A stretch of 11,470 nucleotides of DNA, from assembly GCA_004335635.1 (NCBI GenBank), contig QAXH01002911.1, positions 1-11,470 of the forward strand, read 5' to 3'. Source of the DNA: Chloromonas sp. AAM2. Taxonomy: Eukaryota > Chlorophyta > Chlorophyceae > Chlamydomonadales > Chlamydomonadaceae. This document shows, piece by piece, positions 8,720-11,470 of the stretch. Positions within the stretch are counted from its first letter, which is position 1; the number at the start of each line of letters is the position of its first letter. The notes below the pieces were generated by a model, which saw only the letters and a list, made by a program, of their open reading frames with translations, was not told the origin of the DNA and searched no databases. Both the position numbers and the translations under genes were made by a program.

Positions 8720-9260
8720 CATGGCAAGACACACCTGACCTTCGTCCCAAGTGGTATCAAATCTACTTTACATTGGCTTTGATGATCGCGTGTAGTGTGT
8801 CAGCCCGTATAGAGTGCAAAGCAAAGCTGCGGGCATTCTGAATTCAAAGCCACCTCTGAACAGCACAACACCATCACGAGCGTTCACAGCAGGGCGGGAG
8901 CTCACTCGGCTCACGTGGATGCCAACTGCCGTCCTTGAACCTGGGTGTACCAAGGTGGGAAGTCAGTGTTGTCAAGTTCGTATCAACTCAGAGAAATGAG
9001 GTAGCAGGGATGAATCAGGAAGGTAGCAGAACAACACTTGCAAAGCACAAACAGTCAATGGCTGAAGAGGCTCATGCATCTGCCCGCCATGTGTGCGTAT
9101 GTGTGTATGCGCCGGGATTCAGCTGGCCGTGGTGTTCACACCGTACATGATGCCTTGCTTCATGTGATAGTTCCCTGCTTGACAGTGCCTATCCTTGCCT
9201 GTTGAGCAATTCCAGTCGCTGCGGGTCAAATCTCGTGATGCATAAGTTTTGTGAACTATG
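8720..9260. other. Intergenic, nothing recognised
   Basis: Several ORFs of 61-71 codons overlap on opposite strands with no motifs, and there are short GT-rich runs near 9090-9110. No RNA gene, splice-bounded exon or repeat was identified. Confidence 0.45.
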
Positions 9261-9812
9261 CTACCTGCCTCTTACAGACAGAAGCGTGAAAAACGAGCCC
9301 TTCTTTTGGCCTACCCCCTGACCCAGTTCCCTGAACCCCTCTGCCAGAAATGCCCGGCCAGCACTTTCACGAGACAGGTGGTCTGTCATGCCTTGCTTAA
9401 AAGCAGATCCCAGGTGTTCAGCTGAGGTGACCATGGCATTGCTGACATTCAATGAGGCCCACACCACAGCAGCGGCTGGCAAGAAGCCTCCTGGCAACTT
9501 GCCCTTTCCAGTCACCCTCTGCCCCCATGCCTGCCGTTCCTGCACAGTTGCCATGAAAACAAAGTTGGAAATCTCGCAGACAGTGCAGAAACACAGACCC
9601 GCGGCTGTGTGGAGACAGAAAGGCTTTTCCCGTGCGTCGACGAGCAGCCGCAATAGAAAAGATGGGTTCAACGTGCAAAAGTCGCACTCTGATTCTGCGG
9701 TAAAAGGAAGGGCATAGGCAACAAACCCTCCGCAAAAATTGCACAGCCAACAAGGGTTGAATTTAGGGATCACGCTTTGCATCACATTGAATTGCATTGT
9801 CTGCCAGTGCAT
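9261..9812 (-). CDS. Hypothetical ORF, 183 codons, family unknown
   Basis: An uninterrupted minus-strand frame holds two C-x2-C pairs near the N-terminus (CNFC about residue 24, CDFC about residue 44) and an Ala/Gly-rich middle. Its tail has AGRAFLAEGFRELGQGVG followed by a Lys-rich end. Both flanks are AT-poor DNA, in which ORFs of this size arise by chance. No start context, splice site or known domain supports it. The cysteine pairs could suggest a small zinc-binding module, but this is weak. A 109-codon ORF on the opposite strand (9388-9717) overlaps it; neither is convincing. Confidence 0.25.
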   Translation of the reverse strand: MHWQTMQFNVMQSVIPKFNPCWLCNFCGGFVAYALPFTAESECDFCTLNPSFLLRLLVDAREKPFCLHTAAGLCFCTVCEISNFVFMATVQERQAWGQRVTGKGKLPGGFLPAAAVVWASLNVSNAMVTSAEHLGSAFKQGMTDHLSRESAGRAFLAEGFRELGQGVGQKKGSFFTLLSVRGR

Positions 9813-9928
9813 GCTGTTGGCTGCGGTTGCGAAAACTGGCGCAATGCAAATGTGCCAAAGCTCTCACCTTCCAGAAGCTGCCTGCTCCTGTGCGTCCACG
9901 TGCAGCTGCAATGAAGGGTTGAGCCTTT

Positions 9929-9964
9929 CTGTCTTGCTGCCCAGGTGCTGTCTTGCTGCCCAGG
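9929..9964 (+). repeat. 17-bp direct repeat with 19-bp period
   Basis: CTGTCTTGCTGCCCAGG occurs at 9929-9945 and again at 9948-9964, separated by two bases. This is a simple local duplication with no gene evident around it. Confidence 0.85.
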
Positions 9965-10117
9965 CCTTCCTCCGCAACACCATAAACATGCCTGAAGCGG
10001 GCACGCAGCGTAGCCGCTCCACTGCACCTCGTGCATGTTGTTGGTCCCACGCTCCAAGGTAAATACGCTGAAGTTTGGCTCCGAATCCATTTTACCCTGC
10101 AGAGCTCTCCTCGCAGC

Positions 10118-10207
10118 AGCTGTAGCTGTAGCTGTAGCTGTAGCTGTAGCTGTAGCTGTAGCTGTAGCTGTGGCTGTAGCTGTAGCTGTGGCTGTAGCTG
10201 TAGCTGG
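10118..10207 (+). repeat. Hexanucleotide microsatellite (AGCTGT)n, 15 units
   Basis: Fifteen consecutive six-base units are present. Units 1-9, 11, 12 and 14 are AGCTGT, units 10 and 13 are GGCTGT, and the last is AGCTGG. The array is open in five of six frames (Ala-Val or Ser-Cys on the plus strand; Gln-Leu, Ala-Thr or Ser-Tyr on the minus strand), so it creates several long but meaningless ORFs around it. Confidence 0.95.
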
Positions 10208-10419
10208 CTGCACCCGCGCTGACAAAGGAACTCTGTGGCGCTTTTGCGCTGCCTTGGGTTTTCACCTGCTTGTACTCTGTGCGGGTAGAAACGCCTGGAG
10301 TCTCTATTCTTGCGCGTGTGGTGGTCAGGCGCCCCAACCGCTAAGAAAAAACGTCGGATCCTCGGGCAAGCCTCGGGTGGCACGGAACTTTGGGTATCTA
10401 ACAACGTGTGGTTTTGCAG

Positions 10420-10605
10420 GGACGGCTACGCTGGAGGACCAACTGTCAGCGGTGGAGGGCAGGATCACTAGCAAATGGCAAGAGATTGCGGACACCAAGG
10501 CACTGCCCGTGGACCATCCTGACCGACAGCGCTTGGCCGAGCTGGATCGGCACCTGACACAGCTACAGGAAGAGAACAACCTGCTGTTGAGAAAGGAGGA
10601 GAGAG
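10420..10605 (+). CDS. Orphan exon encoding a charged coiled coil
   Basis: The block is preceded by TTTTGCAG and followed by a GTGGGT donor. It is 186 bases (62 codons, symmetric phase: two bases complete the incoming codon and one is left over). It encodes TATLEDQLSAVEGRI, then TSKWQEIADTKALPVDHPDRQR, shown here in parts, and then LAELDRHLTQLQEENNLLLR and KEER. Leucines and charged residues follow a heptad-like pattern with a Pro/Asp break in the middle, as in two short helices. The same DNA is open upstream to 10035 only because of the microsatellite. No upstream or downstream exon with matching phase could be found. Coiled-coil segments ending in a QLQ-EENNLLL-like stretch recall the N-terminal regions of Crinkler-type and related multicopy algal proteins; that is recollection, not a match. 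Confidence 0.5.
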
Positions 10606-10737
10606 GTGGGTGCGCTAGGAGAGTGGCCTGCAGATTCCGTCGCACCTTGGACACTCATGCAAACAGCCCTAGCGGCCACTGCACATGCATGCGAACGAGC
10701 CCAGCGCGTTGATTCCACGCATGCCCAGCACGCACGC
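10606..10737. other. Short spacer between coiled-coil exon and minus-strand ORF
   Basis: It contains CATGCATGCG near 10684 and other purine-pyrimidine alternating words. The + strand donor at 10606 has no visible acceptor before the window end, and the minus-strand ORF stops at 10738, so the two units converge here. Confidence 0.5.
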
Positions 10738-11470
10738 TCAGGGCGATGTGCATGAATGTGTGAAGTGAGCATGTTTGCCTCCGTGAAATAATTCCTCGAG
10801 TAGCTTTGGTAAATGATGGTTGTCGCGCAAGATCAATTCCAACTTGGCCTTGATTTGCAGGTGAATGTCGTACTTGTACTCTGTCATCAACTCCTTTGCT
10901 TCAAATCCGTACATGAGTGTCATATTCTTGGAGTAGACAGGGTGTTGGTGCAGCATCCGGACCAGGTACAGACAGTCATTACTGATGGGCTCACCGGTAT
11001 TGTAGGGAACAAAGTCATCAAAGGGTGTGATGCAAGGAATATAGGGTGCTCTTGCAAGACACGAGGCGTAGTGCTTGACAAAGTCCACCGACTGGATGTT
11101 GAAGCTAGAGAGCCAGAGAGAGCAGCTTACCAGAGAGCCAGACCGGATGTTCACTCCATATTGATCAAACATCTTGCTCACACTTCGAGACATTCTGGAG
11201 AGGGTGTACTTGTTCATGAGGTGACACTCTATGTTGTTTTGAGTTTGCTTGTAGAGCTTGTACTCGTCGATGGACTTCATCCTATACTCGATCATGCCAC
11301 GTATCATGCATCCAGTGGTGATGCGGATCACACACTGTTTTTTGGTTGGCAGAGATATATTGGGGAAGGTGATGGCCACGGGGTTCACATTGGATTGCAT
11401 GACCACCTCTGGCGTGATGCAGTTGGGATGGAGGACGTCTCTGAGCAAGTCTTTTAATGGCTGATTGTAC
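10738..11470 (-). CDS. Unrecognised intronless ORF, 5' end beyond the window
   Basis: The frame is open from the window edge (11469) to a TGA at 10738-10740, at least 243 codons, and enters the window as YNQPLKDLL. It has no convincing introns, unlike the neighbouring genes. Composition is that of a real soluble protein: many Ile, Asn, Tyr, Lys, Ser and Cys, and no low-complexity tracts. Recognisable stretches include NISLPTKKQCVIRITTG, SRSVSKMFDQYGVNIRSG, FDDFVPYNTGEPISNDC and LKAKLELIL-like helical sequence close to the C-terminus (QIKAKLELILRDN). The last 15 or so residues (after EELFHGG) are His/Thr/Ser-rich and may be read-through. The opposite-strand 214-codon ORF is its antisense shadow. 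I recognise no family. No introns, a composition unlike its neighbours and an edge position would fit an integrated virus or mobile element, but a host gene is equally possible. Confidence 0.65.
   Translation of the reverse strand, partial: YNQPLKDLLRDVLHPNCITPEVVMQSNVNPVAITFPNISLPTKKQCVIRITTGCMIRGMIEYRMKSIDEYKLYKQTQNNIECHLMNKYTLSRMSRSVSKMFDQYGVNIRSGSLVSCSLWLSSFNIQSVDFVKHYASCLARAPYIPCITPFDDFVPYNTGEPISNDCLYLVRMLHQHPVYSKNMTLMYGFEAKELMTEYKYDIHLQIKAKLELILRDNHHLPKLLEELFHGGKHAHFTHSCTSP

Noticed and set aside
10056..10070. Donor AAG|GTAAAT after an ATG-started stretch (9988-10058) as the first exon of the coiled-coil gene
   Set aside because: The exon leaves two bases over, while the coiled-coil exon at 10420 needs one, so joining them breaks the frame.
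9763..10404. 213-codon minus-strand ORF with a Gln-Leu repeat
   Set aside because: The array is open in five of six frames. The flanking sequence has no motifs, and other equally long ORFs cross the same DNA.
10035..10712. 225-codon + strand ORF containing an Ala-Val repeat tract
   Set aside because: Its length comes from the AGCTGT microsatellite and a read-through intron-like stretch. Only the part within 10420-10605 looks coding, and its upstream border has a clear splice acceptor.
11105..11145. A very short intron (GTAAGC...CTAG, 26 bases on the minus strand) within the right-edge ORF
   Set aside because: Removing 26 bases would shift a frame that is open and protein-like on both sides. 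The pattern comes from a short duplicated TCTGGCTCTCT.
10813..11457. 214-codon + strand ORF opposite the right-edge gene
   Set aside because: It is rich in Val, His, Leu and Asp in the way typical of the antisense of a real coding frame. The minus-strand frame has better protein composition and runs off the window.
1..11470. CRISPR arrays, tRNA or rRNA genes, bacterial operons, riboswitches
   Set aside because: No regularly spaced direct repeats with unique spacers, no tRNA-like arm motifs and no rRNA sequence were seen, and the intron-rich genes indicate a eukaryotic nuclear genome.

Overview
The window looks like nuclear DNA from a eukaryotic alga, most likely a unicellular green alga; the species cannot be told from sequence alone. 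The two recognisable genes are split by many short GT-AG introns (about 90 to 740 bases) with GTGAG/GTAAG donors and (T)GCAG acceptors. One encodes a plastid-type fatty-acid synthase enzyme behind a transit-peptide-like leader. The other is closest, from memory, to the small HNH-nuclease-domain proteins of plants and algae. There are no bacterial signals: no operons and no Shine-Dalgarno-led gene strings.

Layout. (1) 1-2120, + strand: the 3' five exons of an HNH endonuclease-domain gene whose 5' end lies outside the window. An in-frame 33-bp tandem repeat lies just upstream of the first confident exon, and a perfect 27-bp tandem duplication sits in the first intron. (2) 2121-4486: intergenic, about 2.4 kb, no recognised gene. 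It holds a 23-bp perfect inverted-repeat pair about 560 bp apart, with extra degenerate inner copies, enclosing a 96-codon ORF; this may be a small non-autonomous mobile element. (3) 4487-7834, + strand: a complete 13-exon gene for 3-oxoacyl-ACP synthase (KAS I/II type), reconstructed here to 463 residues with the Cys-His-Lys-His catalytic set intact. (4) 7835-10419: intergenic. It holds a frame-broken coding-like stretch on the minus strand, a 16-bp palindrome, a short interstitial TTAGGG array flanked by near-identical direct repeats, an unrecognised 183-codon minus-strand ORF, and a 15-unit hexanucleotide microsatellite. (5) 10420-10605, + strand: one exon-like block encoding a charged coiled coil, with good splice borders but no identifiable partner exons. 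(6) 10738-11470, - strand: an intronless ORF of at least 243 codons that runs off the window, clearly protein-like but unrecognised. A viral or mobile origin is possible and unproven.

The two known genes have no evident functional link: one is plastid fatty-acid elongation, the other a putative nuclease of unknown substrate. No multi-gene system is visible. The items most worth following are the unidentified ORF at the right edge, the inverted-repeat element near 2.7-3.2 kb, the telomeric-repeat insertion near 8.7 kb and the orphan coiled-coil exon.
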